A DNA stretch of 64,000 nt from Halobacteriovoraceae bacterium (GCA_020635135.1 JACKAJ010000015.1:1-64000); one strand, 5' to 3'. Counted from the stretch's first letter, positions 53,192 through 63,423 are shown. A program made the numbers and translations. Notes: a model not told the origin generated them from the letters alone.

Positions 53192-54277
53192 CTAGAAGCG
53201 ATAAGAGATACCGATCAGCATTCGTGGACCAAAGCGAATTCGCTCCCACTCTTCACCAGAGATAAAACTCACGTCATCGAATTTATCTTGCCGACGGTAC
53301 ACATCGATTATGATTCTCATCCCGAGACCGTTATTGATATGATACTTAAGACCTCCACCGATAAATGCGGCCATGGAATTCCCACTGGCCTCAGTTGTGT
53401 CTTGAGCCGTTGTGGATCTCACCCCTCCAGCAAAGGTATCAGTGACTTTACCAATCCCTGCACCTAGGGTGATGTAAGGAGTAAGTGTGTAAGATCTGTG
53501 GGGAGATCCAAAAGCATACCAATTAAAGCCCCCACCAAACTCAAAGAGCGTGCTATCAGTGATGGCCCCATCGTAACTTAAGAGACTTTCTTGCATCATT
53601 TGGAAATAAAAGAATGTAGAGAGTGAAGACTCTCCCATATAAAATTCTAATCCCCCTGTGATATTATTTAAAAACTCACTGGCAGAATAAATATTAGAAG
53701 ATCCGGAGTTAACTTCTGACGAATAAGATTGGAATGCCATCAAAATCCATGTTTCAACTGACTTTTCACTAAGATCTTTTTCTTTTTCGTAAGTACCTAT
53801 TTTCGCTTCTGAAATGGGTGCCGGGTCAGATTTTGAAACAAGGTCACTATAGACAGAAAATTTCTTATCTTTAATCTGATCGTCATATGTCGAGTTAGAT
53901 GAATCGTCTTTGGTAATCATAGCAAGAGGATCTTTAGAAAGTTTAGCCTTGGGAGTTATTTTGAGATTCATCACTTCATTGGCATTGAGTAGATCAGGAT
54001 TGAGAACTCGGTACACTGACCACACCGAACGCTTTTTAGAAGTTTCCACTAAAACTGCACGGGCCACAACTCCTTCGGTCACATAAAATTTTGCGTGGTC
54101 TTCAACGACCAATCCAGCATCACGCCCCTTATTGATGAGAATTGTTTTTTTAGAGCGAGTGGACTTGAGGATTCTCACTGTCAATTTCGAATCCACATCG
54201 AGAGAAAAAGAATTCAGAGAAAATAAGAAAACACTTAATGCAATGAAAATAGCGCGAAAAAGATTCAATTTGTTCAT
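53192..54277 (-). CDS. Predicted outer-membrane beta-barrel protein
   Basis: A 361-aa protein with a signal peptide to about residue 25. Residues ~26-105 look like a small beta domain (TVRILKSTRSKKTILINKGRDAGL). The C-terminal half has alternating strands with aromatic ends (YTLTPYITLGAGIG, AAFIGGGLKYHI) and ends in ISYRF; a terminal Phe is a barrel-assembly signal. The role is unknown. GGGAAG precedes the ATG. Confidence 0.68.
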   Translation of the reverse strand: MNKLNLFRAIFIALSVFLFSLNSFSLDVDSKLTVRILKSTRSKKTILINKGRDAGLVVEDHAKFYVTEGVVARAVLVETSKKRSVWSVYRVLNPDLLNANEVMNLKITPKAKLSKDPLAMITKDDSSNSTYDDQIKDKKFSVYSDLVSKSDPAPISEAKIGTYEKEKDLSEKSVETWILMAFQSYSSEVNSGSSNIYSASEFLNNITGGLEFYMGESSLSTFFYFQMMQESLLSYDGAITDSTLFEFGGGFNWYAFGSPHRSYTLTPYITLGAGIGKVTDTFAGGVRSTTAQDTTEASGNSMAAFIGGGLKYHINNGLGMRIIIDVYRRQDKFDDVSFISGEEWERIRFGPRMLIGISYRF

Positions 54278-54430
54278 ACAGGCTTCCCTACCATGAGATA
54301 AAAAACATTCCTTGTTAGTTATATTTTAAAGACTCTTGGACAAAGACACAATTTTTACTTATTGCGTCATGTCATATTCAGCTCGAGGTTATAAAAAGAA
54401 TAAAACATTAAGTCAAAAAGGTAATAAAAA

Positions 54431-54631
54431 ATGGCCAAGCGAAGAAAGCATCAGAAAATTTATACCTACGAGTGTAACCTCACTGGTAAAGTCTATAAAA
54501 GAACTGAGGAAGCAAAAAATCCTGACGAACTTGTTTCCGTTGAAGGGTATTATCAAATGAATCCAGACAAAGATGATCGCCCAATCGTTATCAAGAAAAA
54601 ATTAGGAATTGATACTAGCGATCAAGAATAA
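54431..54631 (+). CDS. Small basic conserved-type protein (66 aa)
   Basis: Starts MAKRRKHQKIYTYECNLTGK, with a basic N-terminus resembling a small ribosome-associated protein, then an acidic middle and a basic KKKLGI segment. No family was recognised. A weak AAGG site precedes it. It lies 26 bp before trxB and is likely co-transcribed. Confidence 0.55.
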   Translation: MAKRRKHQKIYTYECNLTGKVYKRTEEAKNPDELVSVEGYYQMNPDKDDRPIVIKKKLGIDTSDQE

Positions 54632-54657
54632 GACACTTATTTCAAGGAAATTTTATC

Positions 54658-55584
54658 ATGGCAGAAAAAAGAAAAGTGATCATCATTGGGACAGGGCCTG
54701 CTGGTCTTACGGCAGCTCTCTATACAGCTCGTGCTAATCTTGAACCCCTCGTCTTTGAAGGACATGAACCAGGTGGGCAACTAACTCTCACAACCGAAGT
54801 AGAAAACTTTCCTGGGTTTCCTGAAGGTGTCATGGGACCTGATCTCATTATGAATATTAAAAAACAAGCTGAGCGCTTTGGAACTGTCTATCAGTCAAAA
54901 ACAGTTGATTCAGTGGATTTTTCGAAACGCCCTTTTAGTGTGAAAGTGGGATCAGAAGAATATCTCGCCGACTCCATTATTATATCGACAGGGGCCAGTG
55001 CCCGTTTTCTTGGTCTTCCCCACGAAAAAGAACTCACTGGAAAAGGTGTTAGCACGTGTGCCACTTGTGATGGTTTTTTCTATCGCGATAAAATAGTGCA
55101 CGTGGTTGGCGGTGGCGACACGGCCATGGAAGATGCCAATTTTATCACCAAATTTGCTAAAAAAGTTTACGTCATTCATCGCCGAGATAGTTTACGCGCC
55201 AGTAAACCGATGCAAGAGCGGGCCATGAACAATGAAAAAATTGAATTCATCTGGAATTCAACAGTGAGTGAAATTCTTTTCGATGATTCGGGAGTTACAG
55301 GTATAAAAGTGGAAAATCTTAAAACTGGAGAAATTGAAGAGCGCCAAACAGATGGCCTTTTCTATGCTATTGGACACACTCCCAATACCAAGTTTCTCTC
55401 AGGGCAAATTGAACTCGATGATCACGGATTTATTAAAACTCAAGGCAAAAACCCCGATACCAATATCCCTGGCGTCTTTGCTTGTGGGGATGTTCAAGAT
55501 TCTTATTATCGTCAGGCAATTACTGCTGCTGGTTCTGGCTGCCAAGCGGCTATTCGAGCAGAGCGGTTTCTTGACGGTCATTGA
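54658..55584 (+). CDS. trxB: Thioredoxin reductase
   Basis: Reduces thioredoxin with NADPH via FAD. The 308-aa protein has the FAD site IIIGTGPAGLTAALY, the redox pair C134/C137 in CATCDG, the NADPH-site VVGGGDTAMEDA, and GVFACGDVQDSYYRQ. The length is normal. It ends directly against the convergent giant lipoprotein gene, with no intergenic base. Confidence 0.95.
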   Translation: MAEKRKVIIIGTGPAGLTAALYTARANLEPLVFEGHEPGGQLTLTTEVENFPGFPEGVMGPDLIMNIKKQAERFGTVYQSKTVDSVDFSKRPFSVKVGSEEYLADSIIISTGASARFLGLPHEKELTGKGVSTCATCDGFFYRDKIVHVVGGGDTAMEDANFITKFAKKVYVIHRRDSLRASKPMQERAMNNEKIEFIWNSTVSEILFDDSGVTGIKVENLKTGEIEERQTDGLFYAIGHTPNTKFLSGQIELDDHGFIKTQGKNPDTNIPGVFACGDVQDSYYRQAITAAGSGCQAAIRAERFLDGH

Positions 55585-58500
55585 TTAATCAAGAGATGAC
55601 AAATCAACGGGTACTGGAATACTTTGCATACTAACGGAGCTTGATCCATTTCCAAGTTTTCCAAAGTTTTCATTACCCCAGCAAAAGGCCCTTCCTGTTC
55701 CTGTAATCCCACAACCATGAAGTGATCTCACAGAATTTTGAATAAACTTTCCTCCAGAAAGTAAGTTAGTCATTTGAGTTGGTGTTGCAATACCAGAATC
55801 GTTCGGGTCATTATTATCACCGAGCTGAGCGTAATTATTATCACCCCAACAATATTGATCCCCATCACCCATGATGACACAAACAGAATTATTTCCTGAC
55901 CCTGATAAACTCGTGGCCATGGTTCCGGAAGCAAAATTAGTATAATTTATAAGTGTAGGCAGATGAGCTTCTCCAGATCCATTGCCCCCCAATTGCAATT
56001 GATCATCTCTTCCCCAGCAATAAACATTTCCTAAATTACTCAATCCACATGTATGGGAAAGCCCTAATTTGAGATCCGTAAAGATCTCTCCAGTTTGCAT
56101 ATTAGTGGTGATAACAATAACGGGATCAGGTTCACCTGATCCCGTTGAATTATTTCCTAATTGCCCATAGAGGTTTAATCCCCAACAGTAAGTATTACCA
56201 ATAGTGGTCACACCACAGGAATGATTCCCCCCCGCAATGATAAACTTAAAGAGTTCTGAAGAACCTGGCTGAGTGACTTGATCTGGAGAGTAAGCCGCAC
56301 CTGAAATACCATTACCAAGTTTCCCAGCTGTATCACTTCCCCAGCAAAAACCCAATCCATTGGCAGCAACTCCACAGGAGTGCCCATCTCCGGCTGAAAC
56401 TTGAATGAGATTTCGAGCCTGAGTTGGAAGTGTGGTATCATCAATAAGTTTTGGAACAATATTCATTCCGCCCAAACTACCAATACCTGTTTGCCCACTG
56501 CCATTATCTCCCCAGCACATCGTTCGTCCTAAATCAGTAATTCCGCAGTTATGGTTTTTGCCCGTAGAAATTTCAATGAAACTCTCACCTGTATAGCGAT
56601 CTCCTTGATTTAAAATACTTAAAGCTGTTTGATAACCGGATCCAATATTAATTCCCAACTGCCCTTTACTGTCATCTCCCCAGCAAAAAGTAGCCCCTGA
56701 TCCAGTAATTCCACATGTGTGGGAGTATCCTGCTTGAATGGACTTGAAGCGATCCCCTGGAACGACAAGTGAAAGTTCCATATCATCAGGAATAAAAACA
56801 TTGGTGTTGGGAGCTCCATTTCCAACTTGAAAATTGTCATCTTGCCCCCAACAATAGGCATCGATATTACCAGTGAGTGCACAAGTCGTATTTCCTTGAA
56901 CACTTAGAGAGTAAATTCCTTCATTAACAGGAATATTGGTATGATCAATAATAGTAGCCTTATTTCTATTTGTAGGAGTTCCGTCGTCTCCAAGTTGTCC
57001 ATAAGTATCGGCTCCCCAACAATATAATTCTTTCCCACTGGTAATTGCACATGTGTGGTAATCCCCAGCATCGATTTTAACTAACTTTTCCATTGTCGGT
57101 ATGTTGACCACGTTCACGGTTTGTGGAGCTGAGTAAGGTCCAGCACCTCCTCCATTTCCAACTTGTGAAGAACTGTTATCTCCCCAGCAATAAGCTTTTC
57201 CCAAGTCAGTCACACCGCATGTGTGGACCTCACCAAGAGCTAATTCTGTAAACACTTCAGTGGCTGACCGAGTCCCTTGGATCACTAGAGATGGGATACC
57301 TTTGGAAACGGAGGTTCCATCACCAAGTTGTCCACTATTATTATAACCCCAACAATAACCTTTCCCATCAGTTGCAATCCCACAAGTATGAGAAGAATAA
57401 GCATAGATAGAAGTCAACCGCGCACCGGTTCCGGAGTAAGTCGCAACATTTGTTAAATCGACAATTGTTGGTTTGTCTTGATTTGTTGTACTGGCATCGT
57501 CTCCCAGTTGCCCATCAAAATCATAACCCCAGCAATAGGCATTCCCATGAGTTGTCATCCCACAAGCATGACTATGGCCAAGACTTAAGCTTATAAAAGA
57601 CTCTCCTAGGGATAAGTTTGTAAGATCAATCAAGCTTGGCATATTTTGCTGACTAGTCAACCCTGATCCATTTCCAAGTTGTCCCTGACTGTCATCACCC
57701 CAACAATAAGTGTGACGATGGTTGGTGATTCCACAAGAAAAAGTTCCACCAGAATATATGTGAACAAATTGTTCACCAACGATAAGCGTATCATTGGCAA
57801 TGAGAACAGGTTTATTTTTATCTTGTTCCCCACTCACCCCATCAGCAGTTTGATCATAATTATCATCTCCCCAGCAATAAACTTGCCCACGATCAGTAAG
57901 ACCACAGCCGTGGTAATAACCAAGAGAAATTTCTTTGAAAGTTCTGGTATCGTAGTGAACAAAAATAGTAAAAAAGATATCTGCATTGCTTGTAGGTGAT
58001 CCTGAACTAGCAGTTAAATGAATTTCATAAACTCCTGCAGCACTTGGAGATCCTCCCAAAAGTCCTGTCGAAGGGTTCCAGGTAAATCCATTTGTCCCAC
58101 AAAGTGTTGTAAAATCTTCTGTGTCATTATCAATATTATCATAGGTACATGTCCAAGATACCCCTTCGAGATCTTCATCGTAATCAGTGCCCGTTGTGGC
58201 GTCGTTAAAATCAATGGATGTAAATGTTTCTCCTATCACAACGTGAATATCTGCGACTGGATCGATAGCAGGTGCTATATCAATTTGGTTAACTTGAATA
58301 ACAAAAATAACATCGTCACTTCCCCCACTACTTGTTCCAATTATTTGAAATTCATATTGCCCTTCATAACCAGGATCAATAGACCCATTGATAAATGCGG
58401 TTTGATCGGGAGTCCAATCAATTTCTCCGGTGGTGGGATTAAAGCTCAAACCAGGAATCGGAGATGCCCCAAAGTCACAGTCAACAGGACTCGACATCCC

Positions 58501-61500
58501 TCCACCAATGACTAGTTCATATTTACATTGATAAGAAATTGTATCACCATCGACGTCACTATCAGCGGAGTTATCGCCGGCATTAATAACAATTTGCACT
58601 CCCTCATCGACGTTATCATCAGCAATACTATCAAGCACTGGAGGATCATCAACGGGATTAATAGTTAAAGTGGCCGTCGCCGTATTGGAGTTTTGCGAAT
58701 TGGCGGTCACTTGAAAATCAAAACTTGCACTTCCGTTATAATTTGTAGTTCCTGTCACCCCAACAGTACAAACTCCTGTCGAACATGCACACGCCGTCGT
58801 CACTGTCACATTCACAGGATTTGAAATTGAACAGCTTGTGGCCTGGTCAGAATCAGGATCATTATAATTTAAAGTTATAGAGGATGGAGTATCTTCATTA
58901 AAACTGGCAGGGGAAAAATTATTGGCCGTTGGAGGAGTGTCAATTTCTAAGGCACTCGAACATGCTGAGACACTGGTATTCCCAGCATTATCTTGGCTCG
59001 TAATTGTATAAGTATAGATTGTCCCACTGGTACCAGAAAAATTATCTGTGTTCACTGCATTTCCTAGAACTGTGGTTGTTCCTTCAGCATTCGTACATGT
59101 TCCATCGTTATAATAAGTAATTGTTTGCGAAGCAAGATCGGGACTTGTTGAATATGTCCAACTAGCATCCACAGAAGTACTGGATGTTGGAGAGGATTGA
59201 ACCCAACCAAGTGCTGTCGCATTATTCGGCGCTGAAGTATCCACCGTCATGACAGCAGAACAACTACTGGTCGTGGAATTTCCTGCATTATCGTAACTAA
59301 TAATTTTATAATAAAAATCACCATCACCACCTGCAGTGAAAGCATCTGTTGTTGCGACTGATCCTTTGGAATTAGTCGTTCCTTCAGCAACTGTACAAGC
59401 AGCATTGGTGTAATAAACAACATCTTGGCTTGCAAGATCGCTGGCCACCGAGCGAGTCCAGCTCGCATTAATAGATGTCGAGTTATAAGGAGATGTCTCT
59501 AACCAAGTTAAGGCCGTCGCAGCAGCAGGGGCGGCTGTATCAATTTCCATATCTGTTGAACAACTACTGGTTGTCGAATTTCCTGCAAGATCATAAGTAA
59601 TGACGACGTAAGAATAAGTTGTCCCATGACTACCTGTAAAAGAATCTGTCGTCACTGCAGATCCAAGAGAATTCGTTGTTCCCTCGAGAGTTAAACAACC
59701 TGAATCACTGTAATAAACCACATCTTGAGACCCAATATCGCTTGAAACTGATAGCGTCCAAGTCGGAGTCACAGTTGTTGCGTTATGGGGAGTAGTTTCG
59801 GCCCATCCTAGCGCCGTCGCTGCAGAAGGCGGAGAAAGATCAATGAGCATTTCTGGAGAACAAGCACTATCAGTCGTGTTGCCTGCATTATCGCGACTAA
59901 CAATTTTATAATAATAGGAACCCGCAATTGCTGAAAAAGAATCGCTATTCGAACCTGCACCGAGAGCATGTGTTGTCCCCTCTGCTGTCGAACAACTTAC
60001 ATCTGTATAATAAACCACATCTTGAGAATCAAGATCACTAGAAACAGAGCGAGTCCAACTGGCCGTCACGGAAGCAGCATTGTGAGGCGATGACTCTGTC
60101 CAACCCAAAGACGTGGCTGCACTTGGAGCATTAGCATCGATATCCATGACGACTGAACAACTACTGGCCGTGGAGTTACCGGCGGCATCGTAACTTATAA
60201 CTTTATAATAATAAGAACCATCCCCACCTGCTGTGAAAGAATCGGTTGCCGTGGCAGAACTCAATCCAGTATGACTTGTCCCTTCCGCTGTCGTACAGCT
60301 GGCATTGGTGTAATAAACCACATCTTGAGAATCAAGATCACTGGCCACCGATCGCGTCCAGCTGGCATTTATAGTTAATGAATTGTGGGGAGAGGTTTCC
60401 AACCAAGTTAAGACCGTCGCAGCGGCTGGAGCCGTTGTATCAATATTCATCACAGCAGAACACCCACTTGTTCCCTCGTTACTCGCATTATCGATCGCCG
60501 TTACAGTAAAGAAATAACTATTTCCATCTGCACCTGTGAAAGAATTTGTCGTGGTTGCACTGGAAACAGAATTTGATGTTCCTTCAGCAGTCGTACAAGC
60601 ACCGTCTGTATAATAATCAACTCTTTGGCTAGCAACATCCACACTTCCAGAAACAGTCCAAGTTGCTGTGACCATCGTGGAATTGTGAGGAGTGGATTCG
60701 CTCCAGGCTAAGGCTGTTGGAGCTAAAGGATTTGAAGTATCGATCAGCATTGCGCTTGAACAACTACTTACTGTCGGGTTATTCGCATTATCATAACTGG
60801 TAATCGTGTAATAATAAGTCATACTATCTGTACCACTAAAAGAATGCGTATTAACGGCAGTTCCCAATCCAGCTTGTGAAGTTCCCTCCAATATCGAACA
60901 ACCTGCATTCGTATAGAAAATGATTTCTTGGGTAGCAAGATCTCCAGACACAGATGGCGCCCAGCTAGCATTTACTGTTCCCGTATTGTGGGGACTTGTT
61001 TCCGACCAGCCCAGCGAAGTCGCAGCACTGGGTCCAGCAGTATCTATAAGCATAACCGCGGAACAAGAACTCGTCCCCTCATTGCCAGCAGTATCAATGG
61101 CCGTCACCGCAAAATAATAAGAACCCCCATTAGAGCCCGTAAAAGAATTGTTAACAGTTCCATTAGAAACTGTATTAGTTGTTCCCTCTGCCGTTGTACA
61201 AGCGGCATTGGTATAATAATCAATTCTTTGATTGGCAACGTCACTACTCACAGAAACCGTCCAACTGGCGGTGACTATTGTAGAACTGCTCGGAGTTGAT
61301 TCTATCCACGAAATTATAGTAGGTGCTGCTGGTGGTATAGTATCAATGGTCATCACACTCGAACAACTACTGAGAGTTGCATTGCCAGCTAGGTCTGTTG
61401 TTGAAATTTGATAATAATAACTACTGCCATGAACTCCTCCAGTAAAGTTATGGGTAGTCACTGATGCTCCTAAGCTCGCAGAAGTTCCTTGAGCTGTCAT

Positions 61501-62688
61501 ACAACTTGGATCTGTGTAGTAATTAATTTGCTGACTTCCAACATCAGTAGAAGTTGACTTAGTCCAACTGGCGGTAGCCGTCGTGGCATTGTGAGGAGAA
61601 GATTCACTCCAGCCCAATGCCGTCGCTGCATTGGGAGGTGTTGTATCAATTACCATTGCTGCCGAACAAGCCGAGGTACTGGAGACACTATTTGAATCGT
61701 AACTGACAATGTGAAAATAGTAAGTATTCCCATTGGTACCTGTAAAAGAATCGTTATTGATCGCCGGAGTTAAACCCAAATTGGAAGTTCCTTCAGGAGT
61801 TGAACAACTACTGTCTGTGAAATAAATAATATCTTGCAATTGAAGATCACTGGAAACCGAGGGAGTCCAATTGGCTGTTACATTCGTGAGATTGTAGGGA
61901 GAAGCCTCCACCCACCCCACGGCCGTCGCAGCGGCTGGAGGTATCACTGGAGTCGTTTGAACTTTTATGACAAAAATTTCTTCGTCAGTATTTCCATGAG
62001 AGTCTGAGGCGAGAATTAAAAATTCATAATCACCTGAAGATGCTGCGGGTGGAGTCCAATTCAAAGTTCCAAGATTACTATCAAATACTGGACTTCCACT
62101 CAAAGAGCTACAAACATTGGAAGCGGCTACTTGATCATCAACAACTAAATCATAATAACAATCGTAAGTGATCACTTCTCCTTCGAGATCGAGATCATCA
62201 CCTTTATCGTTGGCATCAATCGTCGTAATGGCCGTTCCTTCAACGGCAAACACATTACTGATGGGATCGATAAATGGCGGAGCATTGACGTCACTAATGA
62301 GCAAAGTGAAAATGCTTTGCTTCGTCTGACGACCATTGCTTCCTATCACTTTGAGTTCATAAATTCCCGCTTGCTCATAGCCGATATCCCACTTCAACTT
62401 ACCCGTCGAGCTATCAACCACCAATCCCAATTCATCACATGAGTTTGTTTCTTCGACTTGTTTATTCACAAGAGTATCGTAATAGCAACTATAAGAAATT
62501 TTTGAACTGGATACCGCTTGCTCGATAAAGTCCACTTCAAGTTGGTGACCTTCTTCATCTTGAAGAGTTCCGATTTCTGTCATGTTGGGGAGATTTTCAA
62601 AGTTCTCAATTTCAGATAGCGATTCACTTGAAAGCTTGGCTTTACAAGATACAAACAATAAAATGGCAAGATACCCCAATACTTTCAT
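55585..62688 (-). CDS. Giant lipoprotein with ten ~100-residue repeats and fourteen RCC1 repeats
   Basis: A 2367-aa surface lipoprotein. A lipobox cysteine (LFVSCK, C15) ends the signal peptide. Residues ~30-250 hold two cadherin-like/Ig domains (PPFIDPISNVFAVEG). Residues ~251-1246 are ten repeats of about 100 aa with LGW.ESSPHN, SW..S.S.D, YYT...C, EGT, and a terminal C..VM.IDT. Residues ~1247-1580 are again cadherin-like (DDPPVLDSIADDN, PAIDPVADIHVV). Residues ~1581-2367 are fourteen RCC1 repeats (HTCGIT...YCWGDD..GQLG). Fourteen equals two seven-blade propellers. No Shine-Dalgarno; TATAAT lies 8 bp before the ATG. An adhesive or prey-binding role is a guess. Confidence 0.88.
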   Translation of the reverse strand: MKVLGYLAILLFVSCKAKLSSESLSEIENFENLPNMTEIGTLQDEEGHQLEVDFIEQAVSSSKISYSCYYDTLVNKQVEETNSCDELGLVVDSSTGKLKWDIGYEQAGIYELKVIGSNGRQTKQSIFTLLISDVNAPPFIDPISNVFAVEGTAITTIDANDKGDDLDLEGEVITYDCYYDLVVDDQVAASNVCSSLSGSPVFDSNLGTLNWTPPAASSGDYEFLILASDSHGNTDEEIFVIKVQTTPVIPPAAATAVGWVEASPYNLTNVTANWTPSVSSDLQLQDIIYFTDSSCSTPEGTSNLGLTPAINNDSFTGTNGNTYYFHIVSYDSNSVSSTSACSAAMVIDTTPPNAATALGWSESSPHNATTATASWTKSTSTDVGSQQINYYTDPSCMTAQGTSASLGASVTTHNFTGGVHGSSYYYQISTTDLAGNATLSSCSSVMTIDTIPPAAPTIISWIESTPSSSTIVTASWTVSVSSDVANQRIDYYTNAACTTAEGTTNTVSNGTVNNSFTGSNGGSYYFAVTAIDTAGNEGTSSCSAVMLIDTAGPSAATSLGWSETSPHNTGTVNASWAPSVSGDLATQEIIFYTNAGCSILEGTSQAGLGTAVNTHSFSGTDSMTYYYTITSYDNANNPTVSSCSSAMLIDTSNPLAPTALAWSESTPHNSTMVTATWTVSGSVDVASQRVDYYTDGACTTAEGTSNSVSSATTTNSFTGADGNSYFFTVTAIDNASNEGTSGCSAVMNIDTTAPAAATVLTWLETSPHNSLTINASWTRSVASDLDSQDVVYYTNASCTTAEGTSHTGLSSATATDSFTAGGDGSYYYKVISYDAAGNSTASSCSVVMDIDANAPSAATSLGWTESSPHNAASVTASWTRSVSSDLDSQDVVYYTDVSCSTAEGTTHALGAGSNSDSFSAIAGSYYYKIVSRDNAGNTTDSACSPEMLIDLSPPSAATALGWAETTPHNATTVTPTWTLSVSSDIGSQDVVYYSDSGCLTLEGTTNSLGSAVTTDSFTGSHGTTYSYVVITYDLAGNSTTSSCSTDMEIDTAAPAAATALTWLETSPYNSTSINASWTRSVASDLASQDVVYYTNAACTVAEGTTNSKGSVATTDAFTAGGDGDFYYKIISYDNAGNSTTSSCSAVMTVDTSAPNNATALGWVQSSPTSSTSVDASWTYSTSPDLASQTITYYNDGTCTNAEGTTTVLGNAVNTDNFSGTSGTIYTYTITSQDNAGNTSVSACSSALEIDTPPTANNFSPASFNEDTPSSITLNYNDPDSDQATSCSISNPVNVTVTTACACSTGVCTVGVTGTTNYNGSASFDFQVTANSQNSNTATATLTINPVDDPPVLDSIADDNVDEGVQIVINAGDNSADSDVDGDTISYQCKYELVIGGGMSSPVDCDFGASPIPGLSFNPTTGEIDWTPDQTAFINGSIDPGYEGQYEFQIIGTSSGGSDDVIFVIQVNQIDIAPAIDPVADIHVVIGETFTSIDFNDATTGTDYDEDLEGVSWTCTYDNIDNDTEDFTTLCGTNGFTWNPSTGLLGGSPSAAGVYEIHLTASSGSPTSNADIFFTIFVHYDTRTFKEISLGYYHGCGLTDRGQVYCWGDDNYDQTADGVSGEQDKNKPVLIANDTLIVGEQFVHIYSGGTFSCGITNHRHTYCWGDDSQGQLGNGSGLTSQQNMPSLIDLTNLSLGESFISLSLGHSHACGMTTHGNAYCWGYDFDGQLGDDASTTNQDKPTIVDLTNVATYSGTGARLTSIYAYSSHTCGIATDGKGYCWGYNNSGQLGDGTSVSKGIPSLVIQGTRSATEVFTELALGEVHTCGVTDLGKAYCWGDNSSSQVGNGGGAGPYSAPQTVNVVNIPTMEKLVKIDAGDYHTCAITSGKELYCWGADTYGQLGDDGTPTNRNKATIIDHTNIPVNEGIYSLSVQGNTTCALTGNIDAYCWGQDDNFQVGNGAPNTNVFIPDDMELSLVVPGDRFKSIQAGYSHTCGITGSGATFCWGDDSKGQLGINIGSGYQTALSILNQGDRYTGESFIEISTGKNHNCGITDLGRTMCWGDNGSGQTGIGSLGGMNIVPKLIDDTTLPTQARNLIQVSAGDGHSCGVAANGLGFCWGSDTAGKLGNGISGAAYSPDQVTQPGSSELFKFIIAGGNHSCGVTTIGNTYCWGLNLYGQLGNNSTGSGEPDPVIVITTNMQTGEIFTDLKLGLSHTCGLSNLGNVYCWGRDDQLQLGGNGSGEAHLPTLINYTNFASGTMATSLSGSGNNSVCVIMGDGDQYCWGDNNYAQLGDNNDPNDSGIATPTQMTNLLSGGKFIQNSVRSLHGCGITGTGRAFCWGNENFGKLGNGSSSVSMQSIPVPVDLSSLD
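55600..57945 (-). repeat. Fourteen RCC1 propeller repeats within the giant lipoprotein
   Basis: Each repeat is about 56 codons and contains C-G-[IVLM]-[TAS], then CWG and GQLGNG-like residues. Two cysteines per blade are conserved, which would suit an oxidising surface location. Confidence 0.88.
58951..61940 (-). repeat. Ten tandem ~300-bp repeats within the giant lipoprotein
   Basis: Ten units of about 300 bp, each encoding one ~100-residue domain with two cysteines about 60 residues apart. Adjacent units differ, but units 6, 7 and 9 share long stretches (ASWTRSV.SDL.SQDVVYYT), which suggests recent copying or gene conversion. Confidence 0.85.
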
Positions 62689-62784
62689 AAGCTACAATTA
62701 TAAAAGACAGTCCAATATTCTCTATATCGGTAAGTAATTTCAGAGACTTAGGGTTTTCTTTTTAAAGATTTTGAAACCAAAAAG

Positions 62785-62823
62785 CCAAAAAACTCTGCCA
62801 CTTTAATTTGACAGAGTTTTTGG
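62785..62823. terminator. Terminator-like hairpin upstream of the giant gene
   Basis: CCAAAAAACTCTG and CAGAGTTTTTGG pair with one bulged A (62785-62797 with 62812-62823). It would end transcription of the leftward gene 62873-63274. Confidence 0.6.
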
Positions 62824-62872
62824 TTAGAGTTTTGTAAATTATTGTTTTATTTCAATAGGTTATGTGATTATT

Positions 62873-63274
62873 CTAGCGAATCGTACAACTTTGATAAGAA
62901 TCAAAAAATGTCTCGATAACTTCACCTTCCACAGGCACATACATATAGGAGTTTTTCTCACTTGAAGAATAGCTTATGCGCTTATCATTGGTAATTCTTA
63001 TGTAAGCATCATCTTCATCTTCGTGACGAAATCGAAACTCAGTGTAAGTAAATCCACCAGTTTTATTGGCGTGAAATTCACAACTAAGAAAGTCTTCATA
63101 AATTATTTCATTGTCGTAGGTAATAGTCACTTTCGTGATGTAGTCGTCGTACTCACATTTTTCAGGAATCTCGACACTGATCTGATAGCCCTTTGCATCG
63201 CAATTCAATTCCTCTGCTTGCGCTACCCCAAACTGGCCAATCAAAACAAGTAATAAAGCTATTTTTTTCAACAT
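62873..63274 (-). CDS. Small exported protein, Cys-start/Cys-end type
   Basis: A 133-aa protein with a signal peptide (to AQA-20). The mature part starts EELNCDAKGY and ends YQSCTIR, with two further cysteines (PEKCEY, LSCEF). It is acidic and beta-rich. GAGG lies before the ATG. No family was recognised. Confidence 0.6.
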   Translation of the reverse strand: MLKKIALLLVLIGQFGVAQAEELNCDAKGYQISVEIPEKCEYDDYITKVTITYDNEIIYEDFLSCEFHANKTGGFTYTEFRFRHEDEDDAYIRITNDKRISYSSSEKNSYMYVPVEGEVIETFFDSYQSCTIR

Positions 63275-63423
63275 GGTTTCTCCTCTTTTTCACTTGTGGG
63301 CGAGGATAAAGGAGAGTTATCGAGTCGACTATTTTTTTTGAGTAACAACTACTTACCGGTTTGTAAGTAATATTCAGAAAGCTAGCTGTTTTGTTAATAT
63401 AAAACATCTAGCACAATAAAATT

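Noticed and set aside
60928..61299. 123-codon plus-strand frame across the giant lipoprotein gene
   Set aside because: It is antisense to repetitive coding sequence, which easily keeps frames open. Its Arg/Ser-rich product fits a shadow frame.
58951..61940. Regular ~300-bp repeats as a CRISPR-like array
   Set aside because: The repeats are long, in frame and encode ten protein domains; there are no short repeats with unique spacers and no cas genes.
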